The notes: a model not told the origin generated them from the letters alone. DNA of 64,000 nt from Xanthobacter flavus (GCF_017875275.1 NZ_JAGGML010000001.1:1676501-1740500); one strand, 5' to 3'; shown: positions 18,779 through 29,675, counted from the stretch's first letter. A program made the numbers and translations.

Positions 18779-19402
18779 ATGTCTCTCGTCCAATCCATCG
18801 TCATCGGCCTGCTCATGGGCACGGTGTTCGGCGTCGCTCTCGAAAAGGCCCGCGTGTTCGAGCCGGGCATGATCGTGGGGCAGATGCAGCTCCGCAATTT
18901 CATCATGCTCAAGGTCTTCCTCACCGCCGTCGCCACCGGCGCGGTGGTGATCGCCGCGCTCCATGGCTTCGGCCTGGTGAAGCTCGCGCCCAAGGCCACC
19001 TTCTATGCCGCCGATGTGGTGGGCGGGCTGATGCTCGGTGCCGGCATCGCGCTGGCCGGCGCCTGCCCGGGCACCGTCCTCGCCCAGGTGGGCGTCGGCT
19101 ATCGCGACGCTTTGTTCACGCTCCTCGGCGGCATCGCCGGCGCCACCGCCTTCGGCTATGCCGAGCCGGTGCTGAAGCCGGTCCTGATGGCCTCCGGGCC
19201 GGGCAAGATCACCTTCATGGACCTCACCGGCCTCTCCTATCCGGTGCTCGCGGTCGGGCTGGCCGTGGTGCTGGTGGTGATTCTCGTGGGGCTGGAGGTG
19301 TGGCGGCCGTGGCGCGCCGATCTCGGCGCGGACGTGGACGGCGATTTCGGACCCGCAGCGCCCGCAAAGGCCGCCCGCGCCCATCTCGAACCGGCGGAGT
19401 GA
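18779..19402 (+). CDS. YeeE/YedE family membrane protein, second half-transporter (PmpB-like, DUF6691 type)
   Basis: A 207-residue membrane protein with about five helices and the motif GACPGTVLAQ, carrying the second conserved Cys of the YeeE/YedE fold. Its N-terminus MSLVQSIVIGLLMGTVFG begins directly in a helix. It pairs with the gene before it (27-base gap with an AAGGAG site) and with the flavoprotein gene 4 bases after it. Related gene pairs occur in sulfide-responsive operons of other proteobacteria. The transported species (sulfite, thiosulfate or persulfide) cannot be read from sequence. Confidence 0.88.
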   Translation: MSLVQSIVIGLLMGTVFGVALEKARVFEPGMIVGQMQLRNFIMLKVFLTAVATGAVVIAALHGFGLVKLAPKATFYAADVVGGLMLGAGIALAGACPGTVLAQVGVGYRDALFTLLGGIAGATAFGYAEPVLKPVLMASGPGKITFMDLTGLSYPVLAVGLAVVLVVILVGLEVWRPWRADLGADVDGDFGPAAPAKAARAHLEPAE

Positions 19403-19406
19403 TGCC

Positions 19407-20546
19407 ATGACCGTCCCGCGCATCGTCATCCTGGGTTCGGGCTTTGCGGCGCTGACCGCGGTGCGCGAGCTGCGCCGCAAGCGCGTCGGCGCCGACATCA
19501 CGGTGGTGTCGCCCGCGCCCATGCTCACCTATCTGCCGAGCCTCATCTGGGTGCCGGCCGGGCTGCGGCGGGCGGAGGACCTCACCATCCCCCTCGCGGG
19601 CTTCTTCGCCCGCCACAACGTGCGGCACGTGGCCGCGACGGTGGAGCAGGTGACGGACGGCGGACGGCGCGTCCACACCAGCGGCGGCGTCATCGAGAAC
19701 GACATGCTGCTCATCGCCACCGGCGGGCGCTACATCCGCAAGCTGCCGGGCATCGAGCACGCGTTCATCCCGTGCGAGGGCATCGCCGTCGCGGACGCCC
19801 TGCGCCAGCGCATCGCCGCCCTCGAACGCGGCACCATCGCGGTGGGGTTCGGCGCCAACCCGCAGGAACCGTCCGCGGTGCGCGGCGGCCCCATGTTCGA
19901 GTTCCTGTTCGGCCTCGACACGCTGCTGCGCCGGCAGGGCCGGCGGGAGGCGGTGGATCTTGTCTTCTTCAACGCCTCCACCCAGCCCGGTCAGCGGCTC
20001 GGCGCCAAGGCGGTGGGCGGGCTGCTGAAGGAGATGGAGCGGCGCGGCATCAGGACCCATCTCGGCCACAAGCCGCTCAGCTTCGCCCCCGACAAGGTGG
20101 TGACGGAAGGCGGCGAGATCCCCGCCGACCTCATCCTGTTCATGCCCGGCCTCACCGGGCCGGCATGGCTGGCGGAAAGCTGCCTGCCGCTCTCGCCCGG
20201 CGGCTTCATCGCCGCCGACGCCACCTGCGCCGTCCATGGTCTCGACGATGTGTATGTGGCCGGCGACGCGGGCTCCTTCCCCGGTCCGGACTGGATGCCG
20301 AAGCAGGCCCACCAGGCCGATCTCCAGGCCCGCGCCGCCGCTCGCAACATCGCCGCCGTCCTCGCCGGCCGGCCGGAGCGGGAGACCTTCCGGCCCGAAC
20401 TCGTCTGCATCGTCGATACGCTGGACGCGGGCATGCTGGTGTTCCGCGACGCACGGCGCAACTTCGCCTTGCCCCGGCTCGGCCCGCTGCACCATGTGAA
20501 GCGGATGTTCGAGGCGCACTATCTGCGCGCCTATCGCGCCGCCTGA
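19407..20546 (+). CDS. SQR-like FAD-dependent oxidoreductase lacking one catalytic cysteine
   Basis: A 379-residue flavoprotein of the SQR/flavocytochrome c sulfide dehydrogenase group: GSGFAA near residue 10, an ATGGR motif near 105 and a second FAD motif GDAGSF near 288. Cysteines 123 and 335 align with residues 127 and 353 of the SQR at 16720-18018. The position of that enzyme's Cys 159 is not Cys (PSAVRGGPMFEF region). The usual polysulfide bridge therefore cannot form, so it may use another thiol acceptor or partner. Last gene of the YeeE/YedE operon; the ATG lies 4 bases after the previous stop. Confidence 0.85.
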   Translation: MTVPRIVILGSGFAALTAVRELRRKRVGADITVVSPAPMLTYLPSLIWVPAGLRRAEDLTIPLAGFFARHNVRHVAATVEQVTDGGRRVHTSGGVIENDMLLIATGGRYIRKLPGIEHAFIPCEGIAVADALRQRIAALERGTIAVGFGANPQEPSAVRGGPMFEFLFGLDTLLRRQGRREAVDLVFFNASTQPGQRLGAKAVGGLLKEMERRGIRTHLGHKPLSFAPDKVVTEGGEIPADLILFMPGLTGPAWLAESCLPLSPGGFIAADATCAVHGLDDVYVAGDAGSFPGPDWMPKQAHQADLQARAAARNIAAVLAGRPERETFRPELVCIVDTLDAGMLVFRDARRNFALPRLGPLHHVKRMFEAHYLRAYRAA

Positions 20547-20641
20547 GCGAGGCGCCCCTTTCGCACCGCAACAGGATGGATTAAGCCCCCGGGAAAGCGC
20601 GCCACGCGCACGACCTCCAATTCCCCGGGTGCCCCTGTCCC

Positions 20642-22264
<1,623 letters not shown>

Positions 22265-22325
22265 GGGGGCTGGGGGTGAGGGGTCGGTCCTGACCGCCTC
22301 GCCACGGCCGACCAAAAGGCACCAC

Positions 22326-22383
22326 ACCCCTCATCCGTCTCGCGGCTCCGCCGCGATCCACCTTCTCCCGCAAGGGGAGAAGG
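22326..22383 (-). repeat. 58-bp intergenic repeat, copy 2 (inverted)
   Basis: The reverse complement of the element at 11177-11234: same length, same outer sequence (CCTTCTCCCCTTGCGGGAG on the minus strand), different inner GC hairpin. It sits between the convergent ABC-F gene and the DAO gene, ending 10 bases before the latter's stop codon. Confidence 0.8.
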
Positions 22384-22393
22384 GAACGGCGCC

Positions 22394-23692
22394 TCACCCC
22401 ATTCCCCGTTCCCCCACCACATGCGCGGCGGCCGATCCCGCCGCATAGAAGGCCGCCTGCGCGGCCCGCCACCGGGGGACGGCAACCTCCCGCTCCGGCA
22501 GCGGCACGTCCTCCGCGCGCGACCGCCCCAGCACCACATCCGCCATCAGCCGGCCGAACACCGTGCCCGGACCGATGCCCCGGCCGTTGTATCCACTGAT
22601 GGACACCACATTTCGCGCCAGCCGCCGGAAGCGCGGCAAGGCATCGTCCGTCATGCCGATGGTGCCGTACCAGGCGGCCTCGAACGGCGCCGGCGGCAGC
22701 TCCGGAAAGAGCCGCGCCAGCGCGCGCCGGGAAAAGGCCTCATGCACCCCCGCCAGAGCGCCGAGCGCGCCGATGCTGCCGAACACCAGCCGCCCGGCCG
22801 CGTCATAGCGGAGCGATGTGAGCACCTGCCGCGTGTCCCAGATGCCCTGCCGGCCGGGCAGGATGCGCGTGCGCAGGCGCTCGGGCACCGGCGGGGTGGC
22901 GAAATTGAAATAGGGCAGCGGCACCTGCTCGCGGGCGAGGCGCTCCCACGGCCCGAAGCTGTAGGCGTCGCTGGCGACGATGATCCGGTCCGCCGCGAGC
23001 GTGCCGCCATCGGTGCGCAGCCGCCAGCCGCCGGCCGTCTCCTCCGCCGCCCGCACGGGGCTCGCCGTATGGAGGACCGCCCCGGCCGCCATCGCCGCGC
23101 GGGCAAGTCCCCGGGCATAGGCAAGGGGCTGGATGGTGCCGGCCCGTTCGTCCAGCAGGGCACCGCGATAGGTGCCACCGCCGATCGCGACGCGGGCCGC
23201 GTCCGCATCCAGGAGGCGCACCGGCGCACCGCGCGCCTGCCACTGGGCGGCGCGGGCTTCGATCTCGGCCTGCCCGGCCCGGCCGACGGCGCAATGGAGC
23301 GTGCCGTTGGGCGTCGCCTCGCAGGCGATGGCGTGGCGGGCGACGAGGGCGAACACCTCCGCCGGCGCCCCGCCGAGGAGCGCGAGCAGCCCCTCCCCCT
23401 TCTCGGCGCCGAGGGTGGCCACGATGTCGTCGGGCATCACCCAGAGCCCGGCGTTCACCAGCCCCACATTGCGCCCCGCCCCGCCGGAGCCGATGCCGGC
23501 GGCCTCCAGCACCACCACCCTTGCGCCCGCCTCGGCCAGCCGCAGCGCGGCGGAAAGCCCGGTATAGCCGGCGCCCACCACGGCGATATCGGCGCGCGCC
23601 TCGCCACTCAGCGGCGCGGTCTCGGGCGCGGGCGGGGCGGTCATGGCCCACAGGCCGTGGCTTCTGGGATCGGTGCCGGGAGGGGGAGGCAT
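22394..23692 (-). CDS. FAD-dependent oxidoreductase (DAO / glycine oxidase-like)
   Basis: A 432-residue flavoenzyme of the D-amino acid oxidase superfamily: ADIAVVGAGYTGLSAALRL near residue 34, an acidic E at the end of strand 2 (VLEAAGIGSGGAGRN) and a C-terminal SGYNGRGIGPGT. These features resemble gamma-glutamylputrescine oxidase-type proteins that oxidise amines or amino acids. The ATG at 23692 follows AGAGG by 8 bases; ATG 23698 is too close to that site. No partner genes are adjacent, so the substrate is unknown. Confidence 0.87.
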   Translation of the reverse strand: MPPPPGTDPRSHGLWAMTAPPAPETAPLSGEARADIAVVGAGYTGLSAALRLAEAGARVVVLEAAGIGSGGAGRNVGLVNAGLWVMPDDIVATLGAEKGEGLLALLGGAPAEVFALVARHAIACEATPNGTLHCAVGRAGQAEIEARAAQWQARGAPVRLLDADAARVAIGGGTYRGALLDERAGTIQPLAYARGLARAAMAAGAVLHTASPVRAAEETAGGWRLRTDGGTLAADRIIVASDAYSFGPWERLAREQVPLPYFNFATPPVPERLRTRILPGRQGIWDTRQVLTSLRYDAAGRLVFGSIGALGALAGVHEAFSRRALARLFPELPPAPFEAAWYGTIGMTDDALPRFRRLARNVVSISGYNGRGIGPGTVFGRLMADVVLGRSRAEDVPLPEREVAVPRWRAAQAAFYAAGSAAAHVVGERGMG

Positions 23693-23973
23693 CTGCATGG
23701 CCTCTTTTCTACAACATCGCCGGACGGCGGGAATGACCTTGCGTCCGCCGCACGGAAACGAAGAATTAACCATACGGGCCGCACGATGGTCCGCGATCCG
23801 CTCAGATGGAACGGACCTCCGCCGCCAGTGCGTACCTCCTCCCGCAAGGAGAATCGAGCGCCGGCCTAGTTGCCGCTCAACCGGCAGGGCGCATGCTCTT
23901 TGGACGCACTTTTGTGTTTCCTGGGCTCCTTTGATATGAGGGGCGCCCAGTAGAGATTATTCGGAGCTGCGTG

Positions 23974-24543
23974 ATGGCTAATCCGCGCGTCTATGTTTAC
24001 CAGTTCGCCTCCGGCTCCCAGTGGGCGGCCGGCGACAGCGTGGAGGCGTATCTGCGCCGTCTTCTGGATGTGGACTTCACCCAGTCGCTCCGCGCCGACC
24101 GCCTCGCGGCGGTCACCGCCTTCCTCGACGAAGCCTTCCAGCTGGCCCACACCATCGGCTGGAGCGGTTCCGCGCGGGAAATCCCGCAGATGTTCTCGCT
24201 CCCCGGCATGCCGGCCGAAGAGGCCGTGCACATGATCGCCTGGGAGCAGGAAGACGGCGTGGCCTTCATCGCCTCGCCCTATCCGCTGCCGTGGCTCGAC
24301 GCCAAGGCGAGCCGCACCACCGATTCCGACCGCGCCGTGCCGGTGGAGGCCGCGCCCGTGGCTCCCGTCGCCCGCCCCGTGCAGCAGCAGCCGCTGGAAG
24401 TGGTTTCGGCCCAGGCCGAGGAAGCGGTGGAAGCCGCCCTCGACCCGTTCTCCGAATACGTGCGCCGCGAGGAGGCCGCCCGCCTCTCGCGCGAGCCCGC
24501 GCCCCTCGCCGAGGACCGCGACGCCGCCCGCCGCTTCTTCTGA
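23974..24543 (+). CDS. Hypothetical protein, 189 residues
   Basis: Not recognised as a named family. The first 110 residues look folded, with a repeated pattern of hydrophobic and acidic residues (YLRRLLDVDFTQSLRADRL, MIAWEQEDGVAFI). The last 80 are Ala/Pro/Glu-rich and probably disordered. No signal peptide or membrane helix. GGAG precedes the ATG by 8 bases, with a possible promoter TTGTGT-N17-TATGAG (23911-23939). A clear hairpin terminator follows. Codon use is like its neighbours, so it is likely a genuine gene. Confidence 0.75.
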   Translation: MANPRVYVYQFASGSQWAAGDSVEAYLRRLLDVDFTQSLRADRLAAVTAFLDEAFQLAHTIGWSGSAREIPQMFSLPGMPAEEAVHMIAWEQEDGVAFIASPYPLPWLDAKASRTTDSDRAVPVEAAPVAPVARPVQQQPLEVVSAQAEEAVEAALDPFSEYVRREEAARLSREPAPLAEDRDAARRFF

Positions 24544-24564
24544 GCGAAAATCTCCCGATCTTCG

Positions 24565-24590
24565 ATGCGCGCCCCCCAAAGGGCGCGCAT
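24565..24590 (+). terminator. Hairpin terminator after the hypothetical gene
   Basis: ATGCGCGCCC, loop CCCAAA, GGGCGCGCAT: 10 perfect pairs followed by TGTCGTTCC. It lies 21 bases after the stop at 24543. Confidence 0.7.
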
Positions 24591-24898
24591 TGTCGTTCCG
24601 GGAGCCCCTTTCGGCCCGTCTGGAACGATGCCAGGGCGCGCGTGCGCCTTGCTCCGGCCGCAACGCTTGGATAGATGATTCAGGGTGTGGACCGCAGCGC
24701 GGCCTCTTCGCAACGAGCCGGCGCGGTTGACCTTAAGTTATGTTCGTGATGCGTGGTGGCGTTTTCCCATCCTGATGGCCCCAAGGTGAAACCAGCGTCC
24801 GTCGCCGTGTCGCGCGCCACCCCTGCGCGGCGCATCCGGCTTCGGGCATGTTCCAAGGCTGATCGGTCCGGTTCGATGCCGGATGCGGAGACCTGAAT
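24591..24898. other. Gene-free stretch upstream of the GGDEF-EAL gene
   Basis: No credible ORF on either strand. An AT-richer patch TTGACCTTAAGTTATG (24728-24743) may be promoter-related, but no -10 hexamer sits at a normal distance from TTGACC. The rest is ordinary high-GC spacer. Confidence 0.4.
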
Positions 24899-27826
24899 TT
24901 GCGGTCGTTTCTCGCCGGCGTCCTCGCTCTGCCCGTGGCGCTCCTCCTCATGCTCTGCGCGCTCACCGGCAGCGCCCAGGCGATGGAAGCGATCGCGCTC
25001 CGGCTCGATGCCAAGGTGGTGGACCTGCTGCCGGCCGTCGAGCGCCAGACCACCGATGACGGCCGCTTCCAGATCTCCACCGCGCCCGATGCCGAGGGCG
25101 TCGTGCGCCGCATCGAGGTGCCGACCTCCGACGGGCGCAGCCATGGCGACTGGATCGCCTTCGCCCTCACCAACAACACCGACGAGCAGGTGGACCGCCT
25201 CATCGTCGCGCCGCATTACCGCATGTCCGGCTCCGGCCTGTTCTGGCCGGACCTCGGCAACCGCCGCATCATCTCGCTCACGCCCAGCCAGGGCTTCAAG
25301 CCGGAGCGGCAGTCGGCGCCGGACGCGGATGTCTTCCTCATCACGCTCGATCCCGGTTCCACCGTCACCTTCGTGGTGGAACTCGGCTCGGCGGGCCTGC
25401 CCCAGCTGCAGCTGTGGGAGCCCGACGCCTACAAGGACCGGGTGAACGCCTTCACCCTCTACCACGGCATCGTCATCGGCATCGCCGGCCTGCTCGCGCT
25501 GTTCCTGACGATCCTGTTCGTGGTGAAGGGCTCGGTGATGTTCCCGGCGGCCGCCGCGCTGGCCTGGGCCGTGCTTGGCTATATCGGCCTCGACTTCGCC
25601 TTCTGGTCGAAGGTGTTCGGCCTCTCCCCCATCGCCGAGCAGTTCTGGCGGGCGGCGGGCGAGGCGATCCTGACCGCGACGCTGCTCGTGTTCCTGTTCG
25701 CCTACCTCAACCTCAACCGCTGGCACGTGCGCTACGTCCACGTCGCCGCCGGCTGGCTGGTGTTCCTCGCCGCCCTCGTGGTGGTGGCGCTGCTGGATGC
25801 GCCGGTGGCGGCGGGCATCGCCCGCCTCTCGCTGCTGGCGGTGGCGGTGGCCGGCTTCGGCGTGGTGATCTGGCTGTCGCAGCACGGCTTCGACCGCGCG
25901 GTGCTCATCATCCCCACCTGGTCGCTGCTGGTGGTGTGGGTGATGATGGCGGGCCTGACGGTGGCCGGCTTCGTCACCAACGATCTCGCCGCCCCGGCGC
26001 TCTCGGGCGGCCTCGTGCTCATCGTCATGCTCATCGGCTTCACGGTGATGCAGCACGCCTTCGCCGGCATCGGCGGCATCCAGGGCTCGACCTCGGAGCT
26101 GGAGCGCCGCGCGCTGGCGCTGGCCGGCTCCGGCCTCATCGTGTGGGACTGGGACGTGGACACCGACCGCATCTACACCTCCCCCGAGGCCGAGGAGGCG
26201 CTGGGCCTGAAGCGCCATTCGCTGGAGACCGAGGCCGCCGGCTGGCTGGAGGTGCTGCACCCCGCCGACCGCGACCGCTTCCGCGCCACGCTCGACGGCA
26301 TCATCGACCAACGCCGCGGCCGCATCGACCAGGATTTCCGACTGCGCGCCATCGACGGCCACTATCTCACCTTCAACCTGAAGGCGCGCCCGGTGGTGGG
26401 CGCGGACGGCGAGGTAGTGCGCTGCATCGGCACCCTCACCGACGTGACCGGCGAGCGCATCGCCGCCGAGCGCCTGCTGCACGACGCGGTGCGCGACAAC
26501 CTCACCGGCCTGCCCAACCGCGAGCTGTTCCTCGACCGCCTGCACCAGGCCCTCGTCACCGCCCGGCTCGACGACAAGGTGAAGCCGACGGTGATGGTGA
26601 TCGACCTCGACCGCTTCAAGCTGCTCAACGTGCAGGTGGGCATGGCGGTGGCGGACTCGATCCTCCTCACCGTCGCCCGCCGCATGACGCGCCTCTTGAA
26701 GCCGCAGGACACGCTGGCCCGCATCTCCGGCGACCAGTTCGGCATCATCCTGATGTCCGAGCGCGACGCCGAGCGCATCACCACCTTCGCCGACACCCTG
26801 CGCCGCTCGCTGCGCGCGCCCATCGCCTTCGCCGACCGGGAGGTGTTCGTCACCGCCTCCATCGGCCTCGTCCTGTCCGGCCCGGACCAGGTGAAGCGCG
26901 ACGAGGTGCTGAAAGACGCCGAGCTCGCCATGTATTATGCCAAGCGCATCGGCGGCGACCGCATCGAGGTGTTCCGCCCGGCCATGCGCCAGCAGAAGAT
27001 CGACCGCGTGGTGCTGGAACAGGAGCTGCGCGAGGCGCTGGAGAAGGACCAGATCTCGGTCCGCTACCAGCCCATCGTCCGCCTCGGCGACCGGGCCATC
27101 GGCGGCTTCGAGGCCTATATGCGCTGGAACCACCCGCGCCTCGGCGAGCTCGCCGCCTCCGAATTCATCCTGCTGGCCGAGGAGACAGGGCTCATCCTCG
27201 ACCTCGGCCTGTTCGTGCTCGACCGCGCGGCGCGCCAGCTCGGCCAGTGGCAGCGCCTGCTGCGGGTGGACCCGCCGCTGTTCATGCACGTGAACGTCTC
27301 GTCGCGGCAGCTGCTGCGGCACGATCTGATCCAGGATCTCAAATCCGTGCTGGCCCGCAACACGGTGGCGCCCGGCTCGCTGAAGCTGGAAGTCACCGAG
27401 AGCCTGGTGATGGAAAACCCGGAATATGCCGCCGTGGTGCTGGGCCGCATGCGCGAGCTGGGCGCGGGCCTGTGCCTCGACGATTTCGGCACCGGCTATT
27501 CCTCCCTCGCCTATCTCCAGCGCTTCCCCTTCGACAGCGTGAAGATCGACCCGCGCTTCGTGCGCTCGGTGGCCAAGGGCCCGTCCCGCGCCGCCCGGCC
27601 GGTGATCGTCGGCGCCATGATCGACCTTGCCCACGACCTCGGCATGGACGTGATGGCCGAGGGGCTGGAGAAGGAAACGGAAGCCGCCGAGATGACCCGC
27701 TTCGGCTGCGAATATGGGCAGGGCGTGGTGTTCGGCGAGCCGCTCACCGCCGAGGAATGCCGCAGCCTCATCGAGCCCGCACCGGCGGACGCCCGCAAGA
27801 AGAAGACCGGCGCGGCGGCGGAATAG
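24899..27826 (+). CDS. Membrane PAS-GGDEF-EAL protein, probable c-di-GMP phosphodiesterase
   Basis: A 975-residue signalling protein. It has a signal peptide ending AQA-MEA (residues 1-28), a periplasmic domain to about 184, a 7TM-like membrane block (about 185-390), a PAS domain (about 400-525), a GGDEF domain (525-690) and an EAL domain (705-960). The GGDEF signature reads SGDQF, so cyclase activity is probably lost. In the EAL domain the signature is EAY, but the metal and catalytic residues look intact: E of EAY, EVTES, DDFGTGYSS, KID, AEGLE. The start is TTG after GGAG at 8 bases; the next ATG would remove the signal peptide. Confidence 0.92.
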   Translation: MRSFLAGVLALPVALLLMLCALTGSAQAMEAIALRLDAKVVDLLPAVERQTTDDGRFQISTAPDAEGVVRRIEVPTSDGRSHGDWIAFALTNNTDEQVDRLIVAPHYRMSGSGLFWPDLGNRRIISLTPSQGFKPERQSAPDADVFLITLDPGSTVTFVVELGSAGLPQLQLWEPDAYKDRVNAFTLYHGIVIGIAGLLALFLTILFVVKGSVMFPAAAALAWAVLGYIGLDFAFWSKVFGLSPIAEQFWRAAGEAILTATLLVFLFAYLNLNRWHVRYVHVAAGWLVFLAALVVVALLDAPVAAGIARLSLLAVAVAGFGVVIWLSQHGFDRAVLIIPTWSLLVVWVMMAGLTVAGFVTNDLAAPALSGGLVLIVMLIGFTVMQHAFAGIGGIQGSTSELERRALALAGSGLIVWDWDVDTDRIYTSPEAEEALGLKRHSLETEAAGWLEVLHPADRDRFRATLDGIIDQRRGRIDQDFRLRAIDGHYLTFNLKARPVVGADGEVVRCIGTLTDVTGERIAAERLLHDAVRDNLTGLPNRELFLDRLHQALVTARLDDKVKPTVMVIDLDRFKLLNVQVGMAVADSILLTVARRMTRLLKPQDTLARISGDQFGIILMSERDAERITTFADTLRRSLRAPIAFADREVFVTASIGLVLSGPDQVKRDEVLKDAELAMYYAKRIGGDRIEVFRPAMRQQKIDRVVLEQELREALEKDQISVRYQPIVRLGDRAIGGFEAYMRWNHPRLGELAASEFILLAEETGLILDLGLFVLDRAARQLGQWQRLLRVDPPLFMHVNVSSRQLLRHDLIQDLKSVLARNTVAPGSLKLEVTESLVMENPEYAAVVLGRMRELGAGLCLDDFGTGYSSLAYLQRFPFDSVKIDPRFVRSVAKGPSRAARPVIVGAMIDLAHDLGMDVMAEGLEKETEAAEMTRFGCEYGQGVVFGEPLTAEECRSLIEPAPADARKKKTGAAAE

Positions 27827-27832
27827 GCCCGT

Positions 27833-28420
27833 TCAGGCGCCCGTTTCGGACAGTCGCGGCTTGACCCGCGCGCGGGCGCGCCTCGCGGGGGCCTCGCTCC
27901 CCTGCTGGCGCCCTTTGGCGCCGCGCGGCCAGCGGGCCGGCCAGTTGACGATGTGGTCCACCAGCTCGAACAGCCCGAACTCGCTTTCCAGCCCCGCCAC
28001 CCGGCCCTTCACCGAAATGCCGGCGCTGACCACGGTGTCCGGCGTGCCCGACACCAGGGGATGCCAGAACGGCAGATCCTTGCCCTCGCGCACCAGCCGG
28101 TAGGCGCAGGTGGGCGGCAGCCAGCCGATGCTCTCCACCGCCTCGGGGGTGAGCCGCACGCAATCTTCCACGATCTGAGAGCGGTTGGGATAATCGGCGC
28201 AGCGGCAGGAGCCGGCGTCGAACAGGCGGCACGCCACGTCGGTGTAGGCGACGGCGCCCGTGTCCTCGTCCTCGAGCTTCACGAGGCAGCAGCGGCCGCA
28301 GCCGTCGCACAGGCTCTCCCATTCCTCGACCGTCATGGTGGCGAGGGTCTTCGTCCGCCAGAACGGCGCGGTCGCCGCGTCGGCGGGCCGGTCGGGACGG
28401 GATGGGGCGGGGGGCGACAT
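27833..28420 (-). CDS. YcgN-type cysteine-cluster protein (UPF0260/YkgJ family)
   Basis: A 195-residue protein with the CxxCxxCC core (LCDGCGRCC), a second cluster [15 protein letters not shown] and further conserved Cys, as in the UPF0260/YkgJ zinc- or iron-binding cluster family. The C-terminal 35 residues are Arg/Ala-rich and likely disordered. Function unknown in the family. It faces the GGDEF-EAL gene with a 6-base gap between the two stops. Confidence 0.88.
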   Translation of the reverse strand: MSPPAPSRPDRPADAATAPFWRTKTLATMTVEEWESLCDGCGRCCLVKLEDEDTGAVAYTDVACRLFDAGSCRCADYPNRSQIVEDCVRLTPEAVESIGWLPPTCAYRLVREGKDLPFWHPLVSGTPDTVVSAGISVKGRVAGLESEFGLFELVDHIVNWPARWPRGAKGRQQGSEAPARRARARVKPRLSETGA

Positions 28421-28455
28421 GCCGCCCCTTTAGCACAGGGCGGGCGTGAAGTCGC

Positions 28456-29076
28456 TCATTCGCCGCCGTAAGACAGCACCATCTGGTAGACGACGGGCTT
28501 TGCCGCCCGCATGGCCGCGTCGTCGGAGCGGAACTCCCGGTCGCCGTCCACGTCGCCCTCATAGGCGCCGGGCGGCGAGAACCGGAGCAGCAGGCGGCAG
28601 CCGTTGCCATTGGCGAGCTTATTCGGGGCGAGACGGCCGCCTTCAAAGTCCAGCACCGAGCCGCCATAGTCCCAGCCGAAGCCGGAGAGGGTGAAGGGCT
28701 TGCCGTTCGCCCGCTCCACCTCGGCGAGGGTCGCGCCGATGCCTATGCCCTCGGGCGTGCGCCACGGGCCGGGATCGTAGACCAGCACATCGCCTGGCCG
28801 CCGCCGCTTCTTCTCATCCAGCCAGATGATCTCGACCCGGCGCGACCGGTCCTGCGGAAACAGCACGGTGGCTTTCACCATCTCGCCCTCGGCGGCTGGC
28901 ACGGTGCGGAACACCACGTTGGCGCGGCCGAACTGGCGGATCAGCGCCGCCTCGTCCGTATCGGGCGCGAACGGGCCGACGCAGGCGAAGGGCGGCAGCG
29001 TCTCCGGGCCGGCGGCCGCGAGTGGCGAGACCATCGCGCCCGCGAGGACGAGGCCCATCATCAGCCGGCGGAGCAT
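28456..29076 (-). CDS. Hypothetical exported protein, 206 residues
   Basis: No family recognised. The N-terminus MLRRLMMGLVLAGAMVSPLAAAG is a clear signal peptide, so the product is periplasmic. The mature part has two Cys (ACVGPF and GNGCRLLL), possibly a disulfide, and segments such as GIGIGATLAEVERANGKPF that look like a ligand-binding beta structure. Its start overlaps the stop of the upstream exported protein gene by 16 bases, implying coupled translation and related roles. Confidence 0.78.
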   Translation of the reverse strand: MLRRLMMGLVLAGAMVSPLAAAGPETLPPFACVGPFAPDTDEAALIRQFGRANVVFRTVPAAEGEMVKATVLFPQDRSRRVEIIWLDEKKRRRPGDVLVYDPGPWRTPEGIGIGATLAEVERANGKPFTLSGFGWDYGGSVLDFEGGRLAPNKLANGNGCRLLLRFSPPGAYEGDVDGDREFRSDDAAMRAAKPVVYQMVLSYGGE

Positions 29077-29597
29077 GTGGCCCGTCCCTTCAGCGTGCGG
29101 GTTTTTTCCGTCCCGGCCGCATCTATGGCGGTGAGGGTGAGGACATAGCGGCCGGCGAAGCTCTCCGCTTCCTTGCCTTTGCCCTTGGTCTCGATCACCA
29201 GCTCGGCCGAGCCGGCCTTGGGGTCGGGCAGCTCGTGATAGAGGTGCAAGCGCACCTCGCTGCCGTGGAACCAGTGATGGACCAGCGCCTCGCCATCCAG
29301 CTCCAGTTTTTCGAACGGTGGCGCGCCCTTGCCGGCCGGCTTCACCTCCAGCACGGCGCGGAAATTGTTGAAGCTGCCGCCCATGCCGTGGGAAAACGCC
29401 GTCTGCGCCGCGAAGGAGACGGCGGCATCGTCGATGCTGCAATCGAGCGTGCCCGTGGCGTGGGCCGGGGCCGCCACGACGAGCCCGAGCGCGGCGAACC
29501 CGAGCGCGGCGAGCGCGATCGTGGCGAGCCCGCAGGCCACGACGCCCGCCCCCCGTCGAGGGGACGCGGGAGAATATCCCGTCGAAAATCCGGACAT
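29061..29597 (-). CDS. Hypothetical exported protein, 178 residues
   Basis: Not recognised. A long N-terminal hydrophobic segment (residues 22-45) ends in APAHATG, a likely signal cleavage. The mature protein has two Cys (LDCSID and the C-terminal ATCSAG) that could bridge its two ends, and a beta-rich pattern (VRLHLYHELPDP, SFAGRYVLTL). The gene overlaps the next one by 16 bases. An Ala/Gly-rich repeat in the signal region (LAALGFAALGL) reflects GC-rich slippage-prone DNA. Confidence 0.75.
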   Translation of the reverse strand: MSGFSTGYSPASPRRGAGVVACGLATIALAALGFAALGLVVAAPAHATGTLDCSIDDAAVSFAAQTAFSHGMGGSFNNFRAVLEVKPAGKGAPPFEKLELDGEALVHHWFHGSEVRLHLYHELPDPKAGSAELVIETKGKGKEAESFAGRYVLTLTAIDAAGTEKTRTLKGRATCSAG

Positions 29598-29675
29598 GGC
29601 GAGGCTCCCGGCGCAGTTGCCGGAAGGGAGCTTAAAACACCCGCCGACCCACCCGCAACGCGAGCGGAGCCGGGC

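Noticed and set aside
24728-24743. TTGACC as the -35 box of the GGDEF-EAL gene
   Set aside because: No acceptable -10 hexamer at 16-18 bases; left as an unexplained AT-rich patch.
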